Notes under the pieces: generated by a model
Seen by the model: only the letters and a program-made list of their open reading frames with translations
Told to the model about the DNA's origin: nothing
Database searches by the model: none
Source of the DNA: Chloroflexota bacterium
GTDB lineage: Bacteria; Chloroflexota; Anaerolineae; Aggregatilineales; Phototrophicaceae
Reading direction: 5' to 3'
NCBI GenBank assembly: GCA_016223085.1
Contig: JACRPS010000014.1
Span: forward strand, 235,546 to 299,545
Length of the DNA stretch: 64,000 nucleotides
Translations under genes and position numbers: made by a program
Shown here: positions 42,987 through 52,542 of the stretch, piece after piece
Layout of the letters: each line of letters begins with the position of its first letter
Position numbering within the stretch: position 1 is the first letter of the stretch

Positions 42987-43900
42987 GCGGCCAGCGCCAC
43001 ACGTGGGTCAAGCCAGGCATACAGCGCGTCCGCCAGCAGATTGAAGCCAGCGTACACCATTGCCAGAAACAGGGTTATTCCCTGCACCGCCGGGTAATCC
43101 TGCTGGAGCGTACTGTCCAGCAGCAGGCGTCCGAGGCCAGGACGCACAAATAAACTTTCGGTGATGACCGTCCCGCCGAGCAGAAACCCCGCCTGCAGCG
43201 CGACAACCGTAATGACCGGCAGCAGCCCGGCGCGCAGGACATGGCGGCGCAGCACCAGCCGTTCCGGCAGACCTTTGGCTCGTGCCGTGCGAATAAAATC
43301 GGCGGCCAGCGTTTCACGCAGACTGGTCTCAACCATGCGCGCGATGCCACCGGCGCTGTGGAAGCCCAGTACCGATACCGGCAGCAACAGTTGGGCCACC
43401 CCTTCCCCACCGGACGAGGGCAGCCAACCGAGCAAAACCGCGAACAGCCAGATTGCCAGCGTGCCGGTCCAGTACAGCGGCGTACTTAAAGCCAGGTTGA
43501 CCAGCAGCCGTGCTGCCGGCGACATCGGCCACTGCAAGGCAGCGACTGTGCCCAGAGTCAGCCCCAAAGCAACCGCAACCACAACCGCCCCGGACGCCAG
43601 CGCAACGGTTGGCCCCAGCCGCTGTCGAATCATATCCGTCACCGGCTGGCCGTCGAGCAGCGAGTACCCCAGGCTGCCCCGCGCGGCGTCCAGCCAGAGT
43701 CGCCCGTACTGGATCAACAGCGGCTCGTCCAGCCCCAGGCGCGCGCGCCGGTCGGCAATCACCACCGGACTCGCCCCGCTTTGCATCAACTGCGATTGGA
43801 TGGCATCCCCCGGCAGCAGCCGGAGCGCAAAAAACGCTAGCGTTCCGGCCAACCAGACCGTCCCAGCAGCCGACAGCAGCCGTTCGGCCAATCGCGTCAT
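42983..43900 (-). CDS. Dipeptide/nickel-type ABC transporter permease (DppB-like)
   Basis: 305 residues, about six membrane segments. Family features: LAFFALRLLPGDAIQSQLM (RLLPGD), RLGLDEPLLIQYGRWL-type segment, and coupling motif DFIRTARAKGLPERLVLRRHVLRAGLLP. Overlaps the genes on both sides by ATGA, so the three genes form one operon. Confidence 0.9.
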   Translation of the reverse strand: MTRLAERLLSAAGTVWLAGTLAFFALRLLPGDAIQSQLMQSGASPVVIADRRARLGLDEPLLIQYGRLWLDAARGSLGYSLLDGQPVTDMIRQRLGPTVALASGAVVVAVALGLTLGTVAALQWPMSPAARLLVNLALSTPLYWTGTLAIWLFAVLLGWLPSSGGEGVAQLLLPVSVLGFHSAGGIARMVETSLRETLAADFIRTARAKGLPERLVLRRHVLRAGLLPVITVVALQAGFLLGGTVITESLFVRPGLGRLLLDSTLQQDYPAVQGITLFLAMVYAGFNLLADALYAWLDPRVALAA

Positions 43901-45483
43901 GATGCGCCCGCGACACTGACGTTATTCAACAGCGGAAACCAGCCGTAAGGGTCAAACATCAACCCCTTAACCAGGGCGCTGGCGGCGTTCAGATTGACAT
44001 AATCGCGGATAGGCAGAATCAGCGCCTCGTCCATAATCAACCGCTGCGCCAGTCCGTACAGATTCTGCCGGATGCCGGGGTCGGTCTGGCGCGCCGCTTC
44101 CAGCAGCGTTTTATCGAGTTCGGGGTTGGCGTAGCCGGTCCAGTTGTCCGGGCTGTCACTCAGGAAAAACTGATTCAGAAACGACGGGTCCAGCCCGAAG
44201 GTGTAAAAGGCAACCAGGTTATACTCGCCCGTCTTAACCGCCTCAAACAATGCGTTGCGCGTTGGCACCGGCTCCAGCCGGGCGCGGATGCCAATCGCAC
44301 GCCATTGGTCCTGCAACAACTGCGCCACTTCCGGGATTAAGCCCCAGGGCGGCACGATCACTGTCACTTCCAGTTCAACACCGTTAATGTCCAGATAGCC
44401 GTTGTTGTCGCTGTCCTGAAAGCCTGCCGCCGCCAGCAGCGATTGCGCCTGCCCGGTGTCCTGCGCGTACAGACCGATTACATCCCGGCTGTAGAACTCG
44501 GTGTTGGCCGACAGCGGCCCCCAGGCTACGGGCGAAAACCGCTGAAACACGGCGTCAATGATGAGGTTGCGGTTTGTACCGTACAAAATCGCCTGCCGCA
44601 CCTGCCGGTTATCGGTCGGGAAACGGCGGGTGTTAAACAAAAACTGAAGCGGCTGTCCCGGTATCGCCACCGGCAAAAGCTGCACCGCGCTGTTAGCGGT
44701 CAGGGCGCGCGCGTCAGTCGGGAGCAGTTCTCCCATAATCTGCGCCGCCCCACTTTCCAGGGCTGCCGACCGGGTGGGCGCGTCGAAGAAAAAACGGTAC
44801 TCGATTTCTTCCAGGTTGCCCGGTTGATAGAAGGTCGGCCCCCAGGTGTAATTGGGGTTGCGCCGGAGGACAATGCGGTCACCCGGCACGTATTCAACAA
44901 ACTGGAACGGGCCAGTGCCGACCTGATGAAACTGGTAACGCTCCAGCGAATACTCCCCCAGCGCCTTCGGGCTGGCAATGCCCAGATAGACCTGACTGAG
45001 CGAATCCAGCAGCGGGCTGTAGGGTTCAGACAGCTTAATCAGGATGGTGTAATCGTCCACCACCTCGTAGCCGGCGTACTGCCCTAGCATAAACACGGCC
45101 TTCTGCGAGGCGGTATTGGGATCAACAATGCGGTCGAGGTTCGCGCCCACAGCCTGAGCGTTTAACGGAGTGCCATCATGGAACGTGACCCCCTGTCGCA
45201 GCTTGAAGGTATAAAAGAGGCCATCCGGTGAAATCGTCCACTCCGTCGCCAGTCCTGGCACAAATGTTTTGCTGGCCGGGTCGCGGTACACCAGCGTATC
45301 GTAAACCTGCCGCAGCGCGATACCGAGTTCTGACGAGCTGTTGATGTGGGGGTCAATCCCGCTGACCGGCAGCGTCAGCCCATAGGTAATCCGGTTGCGG
45401 GCGACCTCCTGCGACTGAGCCGCGCCCGAACACGCGCTTAAACCAAGCAAGAGCAACAAGCAGGCCGCGAACCTACGCCGCAT
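43897..45483 (-). CDS. Substrate-binding lipoprotein of a dipeptide/nickel-type ABC transporter
   Basis: 528 residues, SBP family 5. The lipoprotein leader MRRRFAACLLLLLGLSAC has its lipidated Cys in LSAC. Family 5 features: GIDPHINSSSELGIALRQVYDTLVYRD, TEWTISPDGLFYTFKLRQGVTFHDGTPLNA, and YGTNRNLIIDAVFQR. Ligand is unknown (peptides, nickel or other solutes). The frame starts at ATG 45498, but ATG 45483 is preferred because GGAAAGG precedes it and it begins the lipoprotein leader. Confidence 0.9.
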   Translation of the reverse strand: MRRRFAACLLLLLGLSACSGAAQSQEVARNRITYGLTLPVSGIDPHINSSSELGIALRQVYDTLVYRDPASKTFVPGLATEWTISPDGLFYTFKLRQGVTFHDGTPLNAQAVGANLDRIVDPNTASQKAVFMLGQYAGYEVVDDYTILIKLSEPYSPLLDSLSQVYLGIASPKALGEYSLERYQFHQVGTGPFQFVEYVPGDRIVLRRNPNYTWGPTFYQPGNLEEIEYRFFFDAPTRSAALESGAAQIMGELLPTDARALTANSAVQLLPVAIPGQPLQFLFNTRRFPTDNRQVRQAILYGTNRNLIIDAVFQRFSPVAWGPLSANTEFYSRDVIGLYAQDTGQAQSLLAAAGFQDSDNNGYLDINGVELEVTVIVPPWGLIPEVAQLLQDQWRAIGIRARLEPVPTRNALFEAVKTGEYNLVAFYTFGLDPSFLNQFFLSDSPDNWTGYANPELDKTLLEAARQTDPGIRQNLYGLAQRLIMDEALILPIRDYVNLNAASALVKGLMFDPYGWFPLLNNVSVAGAS

Positions 45484-45558
45484 ACTGAACCTTTCCATGT
45501 GGGGGATATTACGTTACCATTCGCCAGTATAACGCAGTCCCGATACGCGTAACAGGTT

Positions 45559-46464
45559 GTGGTTTTGGCACGTTCGAACTTAACGTTATTAACGCCGCCG
45601 CAGGAAAAAGAGGAGGTCCATCCCTATCGCCGCCCCTGGCGCAGCATCAGCATCGAAATGGCTGTTATGCTGGCGGTGACCGGCGTCCTGTACGTCGTAT
45701 CGGGCATCCTGGGTGTTCGCGTTCCGGCGAGCCTGAACGCGCCGTTAAGTCTGATCGTGACGGGTCTGCCGCTCGGTTTATGGCTGGTGTTTTCGTGGCG
45801 GGCCGAGCGGTACGTGCCGCAGCCGCGCCAGCGATTGCTGGCGGTTGCGGTCATCAGCGGGCTGGCCGCCAATGCGATTGGCATCCCCTTCATCAACGAC
45901 TTTTTGCAGGTTGACCGCTGGCTGCCGCTTGAAAGCGCCATCAATCGTATCGTCGGTTACACCTTTACGGTCGGCATCGTGCAGGAAATGCTGAAGTACC
46001 TGGTCATTCGGTATACCGTCTGGCCGGACTGCTTCCGCACCCGGCTGGATGCCGTCGCCTACAGCGCGGCAAGCGCCGTCGGCTATGCAACGGTCTTAAA
46101 CCTGCACTACGTGATAACAAATGCCCCACCGCCGGATGTGGCTGCGGTGCGGGTGTTTGATACGCTGGCGCTCCACCTGGCAACCAGTTTGATCGTTGGC
46201 TATGGACTGGCGGAAATTCGGTTTGGGCTGCCCACGCCGATGTTCCTCACCAGCACGCTGGCGCTGGCAGCCTTTGTGACGGGCGTCGCTATTCCGGTTC
46301 GCGCCGGTCTGGTCAACCCCAGCTTCAGTCTGGGAACGAGCGATACCAGAGCTTTGTTTGGGATTGGCTTTGCGCTGGCGCTGCTGGTCGCATTTTCGCT
46401 GATTGTGGCATTCCTCTACACCAGCGCCGAACGCCGCGAACGCGAAGCCACCCCAGAGGAATAA
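45559..46464 (+). CDS. PrsW-like polytopic membrane protein
   Basis: 301 residues, about eight membrane segments. It has the PrsW-like pattern VGIVQEMLKYLVIRYTVW (QExxK in place of EExxK), DAVAYSAASAVGYATVLNLHYVI, and LALHLATSLIVGYGL. PrsW proteases cleave membrane anti-sigma factors; catalytic Glu residues lie in the EExxK motif and here only one remains. It may be a weakly active or inactive relative. GTG 45559 is the start in the frame; TTG 45565 has a better-placed AGG. Two nt before the next gene. Confidence 0.65.
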   Translation: MVLARSNLTLLTPPQEKEEVHPYRRPWRSISIEMAVMLAVTGVLYVVSGILGVRVPASLNAPLSLIVTGLPLGLWLVFSWRAERYVPQPRQRLLAVAVISGLAANAIGIPFINDFLQVDRWLPLESAINRIVGYTFTVGIVQEMLKYLVIRYTVWPDCFRTRLDAVAYSAASAVGYATVLNLHYVITNAPPPDVAAVRVFDTLALHLATSLIVGYGLAEIRFGLPTPMFLTSTLALAAFVTGVAIPVRAGLVNPSFSLGTSDTRALFGIGFALALLVAFSLIVAFLYTSAERREREATPEE

Positions 46465-46466
46465 CG

Positions 46467-47066
46467 ATGAGCTTTATTGAAACGCTGTCTCAACGAGATA
46501 TTTTGAGCTACCGGCAGCGGTGGAGCCACTACTTCGCGCTCCTGTTTGGCGCGGCGGCGCTGTTCATCGGCGTTAACCTGCGGGACAGCGCCCTGAACGC
46601 GACGGTGCTTTACACCAACAGCGAAGCGGGTATCCGCGCTGAGTACCCGGATAAATGGCTGATTGACCAATCCGGCGATTACATCTTCCGGGTGCGGGAT
46701 GTGGCGCAGGTTGGCTTCAAAACCACGATTCAGGTGGCAGCGCGCCCGGTCAGCCCGGTCACGACTGCCCGCAATCTGGTGGATGCGCTGACCCTCAACC
46801 GGGCGCAAACGTTGGCAAGCTACACCGTATTTGAGATTCGGCCAATCGTGCTGCCAAACGAAGTTGAAGCGACCACCGTCACCTATACTTATGTTGCCAG
46901 CGAAACCAACCCGTTTCTCGAAACCGTGCCGGTGGTGGTTGAAGGAATGGACATTCTGGCGCTGTCGCGCGGGCAGGCCATCATCATCACCTTTCTGTCG
47001 GATTCGCGCACATACCGGCAGAACTATCCGCGCTTCCAGCAGTTTTTGAGCAGTCTGGAATTCTGA
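46467..47066 (+). CDS. Membrane-anchored protein of unknown function (PsbP/DcrB-like domain possible)
   Basis: 199 residues with one N-terminal membrane segment (about 22-38, YFALLFGAAALFIGV) and a soluble outer domain. The domain begins AGIRAEYPDKWLIDQSG, a pattern common to PsbP/DcrB-like folds, and ends FLSDSRTYRQNYPRFQQFLSSLEF, a typical end for this fold. No catalytic residues are evident. The function is unknown. It is 2 nt after the PrsW-like gene and 3 nt before the protease gene. Confidence 0.7.
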   Translation: MSFIETLSQRDILSYRQRWSHYFALLFGAAALFIGVNLRDSALNATVLYTNSEAGIRAEYPDKWLIDQSGDYIFRVRDVAQVGFKTTIQVAARPVSPVTTARNLVDALTLNRAQTLASYTVFEIRPIVLPNEVEATTVTYTYVASETNPFLETVPVVVEGMDILALSRGQAIIITFLSDSRTYRQNYPRFQQFLSSLEF

Positions 47067-47069
47067 GTT

Positions 47070-49322
47070 ATGCGACGTTCCCTGTTAATCGTTATCCTAT
47101 GGATGCTGAACCTGACCGCCCTGCCGCCGCTGCGCGCCCAGGACGATACGCTTGATCTGGAGCGTCTGCAGCGGGCGACCGTGTTTGTAGTTCAGGCGCG
47201 CGATGTAGGCGATGAACTATTTATCACCTGCGTTGGTTCGGGGACGATTGTTAAACGCGACGGCCTGATCCTCACCAACGCGCATAACACACTGACCAGC
47301 GCCGCCTGCCCCGGCGACACGTTGATTGTTGGCATCAGTAACCGTCTGGACGAACCGCCGATTTTACGCTACCGCGCTGAAATCGCGCAGGCGTCACCCG
47401 GCCTGGACCTGGCGCTGCTGCGGATTACCCAGGAGCTTGACGGACGGCTGATCGAACCCGGCGCGCTGGCGCTGCCGTTTGTGGCATTGGCGGATTCCAA
47501 CAGCGTGCAACTGGATGAAACCATTACCGTGATCGGTTATCCCGGCATCGGCCACGACCCGGTTGAGTTCCGGCGCGGCACGGTGATCGGCTTCGTCGCG
47601 GAACCAGGCGGCGGCGAAAAGTCATGGATGAAAACGAGCGCGGTTATCCCCGGCACGATGTCCGGCGGCGGCGCGTATAACCAGGCCGGCGAACTGATTG
47701 CCATTCCCACGACCGCGCCGGTGACGGCCGGCGCGCTGGACACCACCTGCCAGCCGTTCCAGGACACCAATGGCGACAACGCGGTGAATGATAATGATGT
47801 TTGCATCCCGATTGGAGGTTTCATCAACGCGCTGCGCCCGTCGAATTTCGCGCGTCCGCTGCTGCGGGCGGCGTCACTGGGTTTGTCGCTGGAGATATTA
47901 AATGTGCCCACCGCGCAGGTCGGTGTTGCCGGCGCGCCGACGTTCAAGCGGCTGTTTTTTTCGCCCTCCGTAAACGAGGCCGGGATGCCGACCACCGTGA
48001 TTCGCAGCCTGCCGGCGGGCAGCAACAGCCTGTACCTGTTTTTCGACTACGAAAACATGACGCCGGAAACGGTGTACGAGCTGCGCGTCACCACCGACGG
48101 GATTCCCAACCCGACCTTCAGCCTGGCGCCGGTGCGGTGGAGCGGCGGTGAGCGCGGCCTGTGGTATCTGGGCAGCAGCGGCCAGCCCTGGCCGAACGGC
48201 GTCTACGAGTTCACGCTGTTTGCCAACGGCATCGCTGCGCCAACGGCCCGACTGGTCATCGGTGGCGCGCCAGAGACAGCGCCAACCTTCAGCGACCTGG
48301 TATTTGGGCTGCTTGACCTGCGTAACAATCCGCTTGGCAACGGCTTCGTGCTGCCGACCGGCAACGTTGCCAGCGCCCGCTTCCTGTTCCGCAACATGGA
48401 AAACGGCCAGGAGTGGACTTCGATCTGGTATCGGGATGGGCAGGAAATCCCCGCTGCGCGCCAAACGAATACGTGGAATGAAGGCGCTTCCGGCTCGACG
48501 ACCACCAGCATCCGTTCCGAAGGCGGGCTGCCGCCGGGCAGCTACCGGCTGGAGTTATACATCGGTAATGGCCTCGCCGCTACGTCGGACTTTACGATTG
48601 CCGGCGCGGCGCAGGGCGCGTTCCCGGAAATCTTCAAAAATGAACGCTTTGTCACGGCCACCACACCTGACGAAGCCCTGACCGCTTCGCCCCTGAACAA
48701 CTTTCCGCCCGACGTTTTAGACCTGTACGCCCTGTTTGACTGGCAGCAAATCGCGCCTGGGACATTGTGGACGATGCGCTGGATGGTGGACAATGACATC
48801 TTCTACGAGCAGACCGCTCCCTGGAACACGCTTGAAAGCGGTCAGAACTTCCTGCTGCGGCTGAACGCACCCGGTGGCGTGCCAGATGGCACCTATCGCA
48901 TGGATCTGCTGGTGAACAACGTTCTGCTGCGCTCGGTGCAGGCTCAGGTTGGCATCGGCCAGCTACCGATTGACCCATTCGCGCAGGCCAGCGGCGTGCA
49001 GCTTCGTGGGCAGATTATAGACGCCGATACGCGCCAGGGGATTCCCGGCGTCACCTTTATCTTGCTGAGTAAAGACTACTCCGTGAGCGATTTCACCTGG
49101 AGTCAGAACCAGATTTTTGCGATGGCGACCACCGACCGCAATGGGCGCTTCCAGATTGACCGCCCGCTGCAATTGAGCACTGACGCCGCGCCGGTTGCCT
49201 ACAGCGCCATCATTTCGGCGCAGGGTTATCTGCCGATCACGGCTGACGGTGTGGAAGTAGACGGTACAACGCCGAACCCGCTCGACATCACGCTCTATAT
49301 GATTCGGGATGCCAATGGCTGA
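47070..49322 (+). CDS. Secreted trypsin-like serine protease with beta-domains
   Basis: 750 residues: signal peptide (MRRSLLIVILWMLNLTALPPLRAQ) and an S1-type protease domain (about 30-240). The triad is H72 (ILTNAHN), D113 (GLDLALL) and S198 (GTMSGGGAYN). Two or more beta-sandwich modules of about 130 residues follow (each has a W-x-x-G/E turn, such as MENGQEWTSIWYRDGQEI and DWQQIAPGTLWTMRWMVDN). A carboxypeptidase regulatory-like domain is at the end (VQLRGQIIDADTRQGIPGVTFIL). Likely acts outside the cell on envelope proteins. 3 nt after the membrane protein gene; overlaps tlyA by 8 nt. Confidence 0.85.
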   Translation: MRRSLLIVILWMLNLTALPPLRAQDDTLDLERLQRATVFVVQARDVGDELFITCVGSGTIVKRDGLILTNAHNTLTSAACPGDTLIVGISNRLDEPPILRYRAEIAQASPGLDLALLRITQELDGRLIEPGALALPFVALADSNSVQLDETITVIGYPGIGHDPVEFRRGTVIGFVAEPGGGEKSWMKTSAVIPGTMSGGGAYNQAGELIAIPTTAPVTAGALDTTCQPFQDTNGDNAVNDNDVCIPIGGFINALRPSNFARPLLRAASLGLSLEILNVPTAQVGVAGAPTFKRLFFSPSVNEAGMPTTVIRSLPAGSNSLYLFFDYENMTPETVYELRVTTDGIPNPTFSLAPVRWSGGERGLWYLGSSGQPWPNGVYEFTLFANGIAAPTARLVIGGAPETAPTFSDLVFGLLDLRNNPLGNGFVLPTGNVASARFLFRNMENGQEWTSIWYRDGQEIPAARQTNTWNEGASGSTTTSIRSEGGLPPGSYRLELYIGNGLAATSDFTIAGAAQGAFPEIFKNERFVTATTPDEALTASPLNNFPPDVLDLYALFDWQQIAPGTLWTMRWMVDNDIFYEQTAPWNTLESGQNFLLRLNAPGGVPDGTYRMDLLVNNVLLRSVQAQVGIGQLPIDPFAQASGVQLRGQIIDADTRQGIPGVTFILLSKDYSVSDFTWSQNQIFAMATTDRNGRFQIDRPLQLSTDAAPVAYSAIISAQGYLPITADGVEVDGTTPNPLDITLYMIRDANG

Positions 49323-50124
49323 CAAGAAGCGCCTGGATGTGCTGCTGCACGAGCGCGGCCTTGCCTCGACCCGCGAAAAGGCGCGGGGCATGATTATGGC
49401 CGGCGAAGTGCTGGTGAACGGCACGGTCGTGGATAAACCCGGCACGCGCGCCAGTGAGAACGCCGAGATTGTGCTGAAAGGCAAACCGCGCTTTGTCAGC
49501 CGGGGCGGGGACAAACTGGCACACGCGCTGGCGGTATTTGCTGTCAGCGCGGCAGGCCGCGTCTGCGCCGACGTGGGCGCCAGCACCGGCGGTTTCACCG
49601 ACTGCCTGCTGCAAAACGGGGCGGCGCGGGTGTACGCGATTGATGTCGGTTACGGCCAGTTGGATTACACGCTGCGCCAGGATGCGCGCGTCGTGGTCAT
49701 CGAGCGCACCAATGCCCGCTATCTCGAAACGCTGGCTGAACCGGTGAGTCTGGTGGTGATGGATGCGTCGTTTATCTCGCTCAAACTGCTGCTACCGGCA
49801 ATACGCGGCTGGCTGACCCCACAGGCCGATGTGATTCCGCTGATTAAGCCGCAGTTCGAGGCGGGCAAACAGGACGTGGGTAAAGGCGGCGTGGTGCGGG
49901 ACCGCCGCGTTCACGCGCGGGTGCTGGAAGATGTTTTAAACGCCGCGCGGGAACTGGGATTTGCGGTCAAGGGCTTGACCACCTCCCCTATCAAGGGGCC
50001 GGCAGGCAATACCGAATTTCTGGCGTGGCTGGGCTGGGGCCAAACGGCATCACTGGACATTACGCCGCTGGTCGCATCGGTGCTTGCCGACACAACTGGC
50101 TCAAACCACGACGACCAAGAGTAA
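49315..50124 (+). CDS. tlyA: TlyA family rRNA 2'-O-methyltransferase
   Basis: Methylates ribosomal RNA (TlyA/haemolysin A family). 269 residues: N-terminal S4 RNA-binding domain (KRLDVLLHERGLASTREKARGMIMAGEVLVNG), SAM-binding motif ADVGASTGGFTDCLLQNGA, catalytic region VVMDASFISL and LIKPQFEAGK. An in-frame ATG at 49309 is also possible; 49315 starts at MADKKRLD. It overlaps the protease gene by 8 nt. Confidence 0.92.
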   Translation: MADKKRLDVLLHERGLASTREKARGMIMAGEVLVNGTVVDKPGTRASENAEIVLKGKPRFVSRGGDKLAHALAVFAVSAAGRVCADVGASTGGFTDCLLQNGAARVYAIDVGYGQLDYTLRQDARVVVIERTNARYLETLAEPVSLVVMDASFISLKLLLPAIRGWLTPQADVIPLIKPQFEAGKQDVGKGGVVRDRRVHARVLEDVLNAARELGFAVKGLTTSPIKGPAGNTEFLAWLGWGQTASLDITPLVASVLADTTGSNHDDQE

Positions 50125-50155
50125 GGCTGTGTAGCCTCTCTGCCGAGACCATATT

Positions 50156-50186
50156 GCAGGGATGGGAGACGTTCACCCATCCCTGC
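50156..50186. terminator. Bidirectional terminator hairpin
   Basis: GCAGGGATGGG (50156-50166) and CCCATCCCTGC (50176-50186) form an 11-bp perfect stem with a 9-nt loop, between the convergent stops of tlyA and the small membrane protein gene. T runs are short on both sides. Confidence 0.7.
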
Positions 50187-50195
50187 CTGCTTTAA

Positions 50196-50546
50196 TCACA
50201 AACCTGATCTCAGGGCGTCTTCGGCTGTCCAGCCGCGATCTTCCGCCGGTTTAAGGTGGGCACGCGCCGGGCGTTCAAAGATGGCGTAAATGAACAGCGC
50301 CAGCAGGCTCACGGCCAGCAGCCCCAGCGCCAGCGGCAGACCAAACCGCAGCGGGCCGACCAGGATGCTACCCAGCAGCGCCGCCGGCAGCACGCCGATA
50401 TAGGCCAGCACGCCGATAAAATGGAAAACCTGCGCGCCGAGTCCGCCGCGAACGGCGTCGCGCCGGTTGGAACTGCGCGCCAGCGGCAGACTACCCAGTA
50501 CCATGATTGCCAGAATAAGCAGGAGCGTGATTTGTGTTCGATCCAT
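50196..50546 (-). CDS. Small membrane protein of the carbamoyltransferase cluster
   Basis: 116 residues with three membrane segments (LLLILAIMVLGSLPLA, FIGVLAYIGVLPAALLGSILV, LALGLLAVSLLALFIYAIF) and a charged C-terminal tail. No family is recognised. The frame runs to 50603, but ATG 50546 (MDRTQITLL) starts the first membrane segment. 10 nt after the DUF5989-type gene; last gene of the operon. Confidence 0.65.
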   Translation of the reverse strand: MDRTQITLLLILAIMVLGSLPLARSSNRRDAVRGGLGAQVFHFIGVLAYIGVLPAALLGSILVGPLRFGLPLALGLLAVSLLALFIYAIFERPARAHLKPAEDRGWTAEDALRSGL

Positions 50547-50556
50547 TCGCCAGCCT

Positions 50557-50727
50557 TTAGAACAGCGTGTAAATAAACGGCTGTGTCGCCGGATTACTAC
50601 CAAGAATAATCAGGACGGCGAAAATAATCAGCGTAATGACCATCGGGATTAACCAGTACAGTTTACGCTTCCAGAGGAACAGCAGCAGTTCTCCCAGAAC
50701 GCCCATCCGAGCCAGAACATCACGCAT
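50557..50727 (-). CDS. Short DUF5989-like membrane protein
   Basis: 56-residue protein. It opens GVLGELLLFLWKRKLYWLIPMV, continues through a single membrane segment and ends QPFIYTLF. Both the ELLxFLWxRKLxWLIPM opening and the PFIYTLF end are typical of DUF5989. Such proteins travel with NodU-type carbamoyltransferases and SGNH hydrolases; their function is unknown. It starts 13 nt after the carbamoyltransferase stop. Confidence 0.8.
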   Translation of the reverse strand: MRDVLARMGVLGELLLFLWKRKLYWLIPMVITLIIFAVLIILGSNPATQPFIYTLF

Positions 50728-50740
50728 ACAATCGAACTCC

Positions 50741-52537
50741 TTACGCGGGCTTGCGTACTAGCAGCGACCCCAGAACCAGCATGTCAATGTCGCTGTTGCT
50801 AAAGGTATTAAAGGCATCACGCGGGGAACTGACAATCGGTTCACCACGCAGATTAAACGAGGTGTTCAGCACCACCGGCACGCCGGTCGCCTGCCCAAAC
50901 CGCTCGATTACGCCGTAATAACGTGGATTGGTTTCGCGTTCGATGGTTTGCAGGCGGCCTGTTCCCATGTGGCAGACAGCCTGAATTTTGTCCTGTTTGT
51001 CAGATTTTATCGGGCTGACCATCAGCATATAACGCGGCGCTTCGTGTTTTTCTACCCCTGGATAATCGAAGTACTCCGGAGCGCGGTCGCGCAGAATCAC
51101 GGGCGCAAACGGACGGAAAGGTTCGCGGAACTTGATCTTGGTGTTCACAACTTCCTTCATGTCCTCGCTGCGGGGGTCGGCCAGAATGCTGCGGTTGCCC
51201 AGCGCGCGCGGCCCCCATTCAAACGCGCCCTGGAAGAAGCCGATCACCTTTTTCTTCGTGAGCGCGTCGGCCACGATGTCCAACATTTTGTCGTCGTTAT
51301 CTTCGTAGGACTCGTAGGCTACGCCCTTGCTGTCCAGGAAGGTGCGGCATTCCGCGTCACTGTATTCCTGCCCCCAGTAGGCGTGCGGCATGACCCAACT
51401 ACGTGGCTTACCCAGCACGATATAGTACGCCCATAGCGCCGCGCCCAACGCGCCGCCGTCATCACCCGCCGCCGGCTGGATGTAGATTTCGTCAAATGGG
51501 GTTTCACTTAACAGGCGATAGTTGGCTTTGGTATTCAGCGCCACGCCACCCGCCATCACCAGCTTGTTCATGCCGGTCTTTTGGTGCAGGTAGTTCACCA
51601 TCGCCAGCAGCGTTTCTTCGGTGATAAGCTGAATACTGGCGGCAATATCGGCGTAGTGCTGGTTGAGGTCCATCGCCGCCTTTTCGGCGCTGCGCTCCGG
51701 GTTGGTCATCATCGTGAAGAACTCGGACTCTGGCGGGCGCGGCGGGCCAAACAGGTCCACAAAACGCTGGTTGAAAGTATGCTGCGTGGAATGATGGAAG
51801 CTGAAGTAGTCCATGTTCAGCTTGAAGCTACCATCATTACGGTTGAGGTGGATCAGACGTTCGACCTTATCTACATAGCGCGGCTGGCCGTACGGCGCCA
51901 TGCCCATCACCTTGTACTCGCCGTTGTTCACGCGGAAGCCGAGATAGGCGGTGAAAGCGGAGTATAGCAGGCCGAGTGAATGGGGGAAACGTTCTTCCTG
52001 GAACAGGTTAATTTCGTTTTTGCCACCGGGCGGATCGCCGTCCCAGTTGCTGTGCGCCGTCCCCAGCGTAGTGGTTGTCCATTCCCCCACCCCGTCTATC
52101 GTCAGGACGGCAGCCTCGCGGAATGGGCTGGCGAAGAAGGCACTGGCGGCGTGGCTCAGATGATGATCGCAAAACAGCACCCGGTCATAGCGCACGCCCA
52201 CTTCCTTCTGAATAATGTTTTTAATCCACAGCTTGTCCTTCAGCCAGTTAATCATGGCATCGCGCCAGACATCGCTGGATTTCGGGAAGGTATTTAACGT
52301 GGTCAGGAGGATGCGCTCGAACTTCACCAGCGGCTTTTCATAAAAGACAGCGTATTCCAGGTCTTCACCTTTGATGCCCGCCTTGTTCAGGCAGAACTCA
52401 ATCGCGCGTTTTGGAAAGCCGTTATCATGCTTCTTGCGCGAAAACCGTTCTTCCATCGCCGCCGCGACCAATTGGCCGTCCTTGATAAGCGCGACGGCAG
52501 AGTCGTGATAGAAACAGGAAATGCCCAGAATGTACAT
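50741..52537 (-). CDS. NodU/CmcH-family carbamoyltransferase
   Basis: 598 residues; transfers a carbamoyl group from carbamoyl phosphate to a sugar or other hydroxyl. N-terminal Kae1-like domain: MYILGISCFYHDSAVALIKDG, DHHLSHAASAFFASPF, LTIDGVGEW, YKVMGMAPYG, and LVMAGGVALNTKANYRLL. C-terminal domain: FFQGAFEWGPRALGNRSILADPRS, FRPFAPVI, VVLNTSFNLRGEPIVSSPRDA. Both halves are complete. Surface polysaccharide is a likely acceptor, by family. Second half of a five-gene operon with SGNH hydrolase and small membrane proteins. Confidence 0.93.
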   Translation of the reverse strand: MYILGISCFYHDSAVALIKDGQLVAAAMEERFSRKKHDNGFPKRAIEFCLNKAGIKGEDLEYAVFYEKPLVKFERILLTTLNTFPKSSDVWRDAMINWLKDKLWIKNIIQKEVGVRYDRVLFCDHHLSHAASAFFASPFREAAVLTIDGVGEWTTTTLGTAHSNWDGDPPGGKNEINLFQEERFPHSLGLLYSAFTAYLGFRVNNGEYKVMGMAPYGQPRYVDKVERLIHLNRNDGSFKLNMDYFSFHHSTQHTFNQRFVDLFGPPRPPESEFFTMMTNPERSAEKAAMDLNQHYADIAASIQLITEETLLAMVNYLHQKTGMNKLVMAGGVALNTKANYRLLSETPFDEIYIQPAAGDDGGALGAALWAYYIVLGKPRSWVMPHAYWGQEYSDAECRTFLDSKGVAYESYEDNDDKMLDIVADALTKKKVIGFFQGAFEWGPRALGNRSILADPRSEDMKEVVNTKIKFREPFRPFAPVILRDRAPEYFDYPGVEKHEAPRYMLMVSPIKSDKQDKIQAVCHMGTGRLQTIERETNPRYYGVIERFGQATGVPVVLNTSFNLRGEPIVSSPRDAFNTFSNSDIDMLVLGSLLVRKPA

Positions 52538-52542
52538 CGTTA

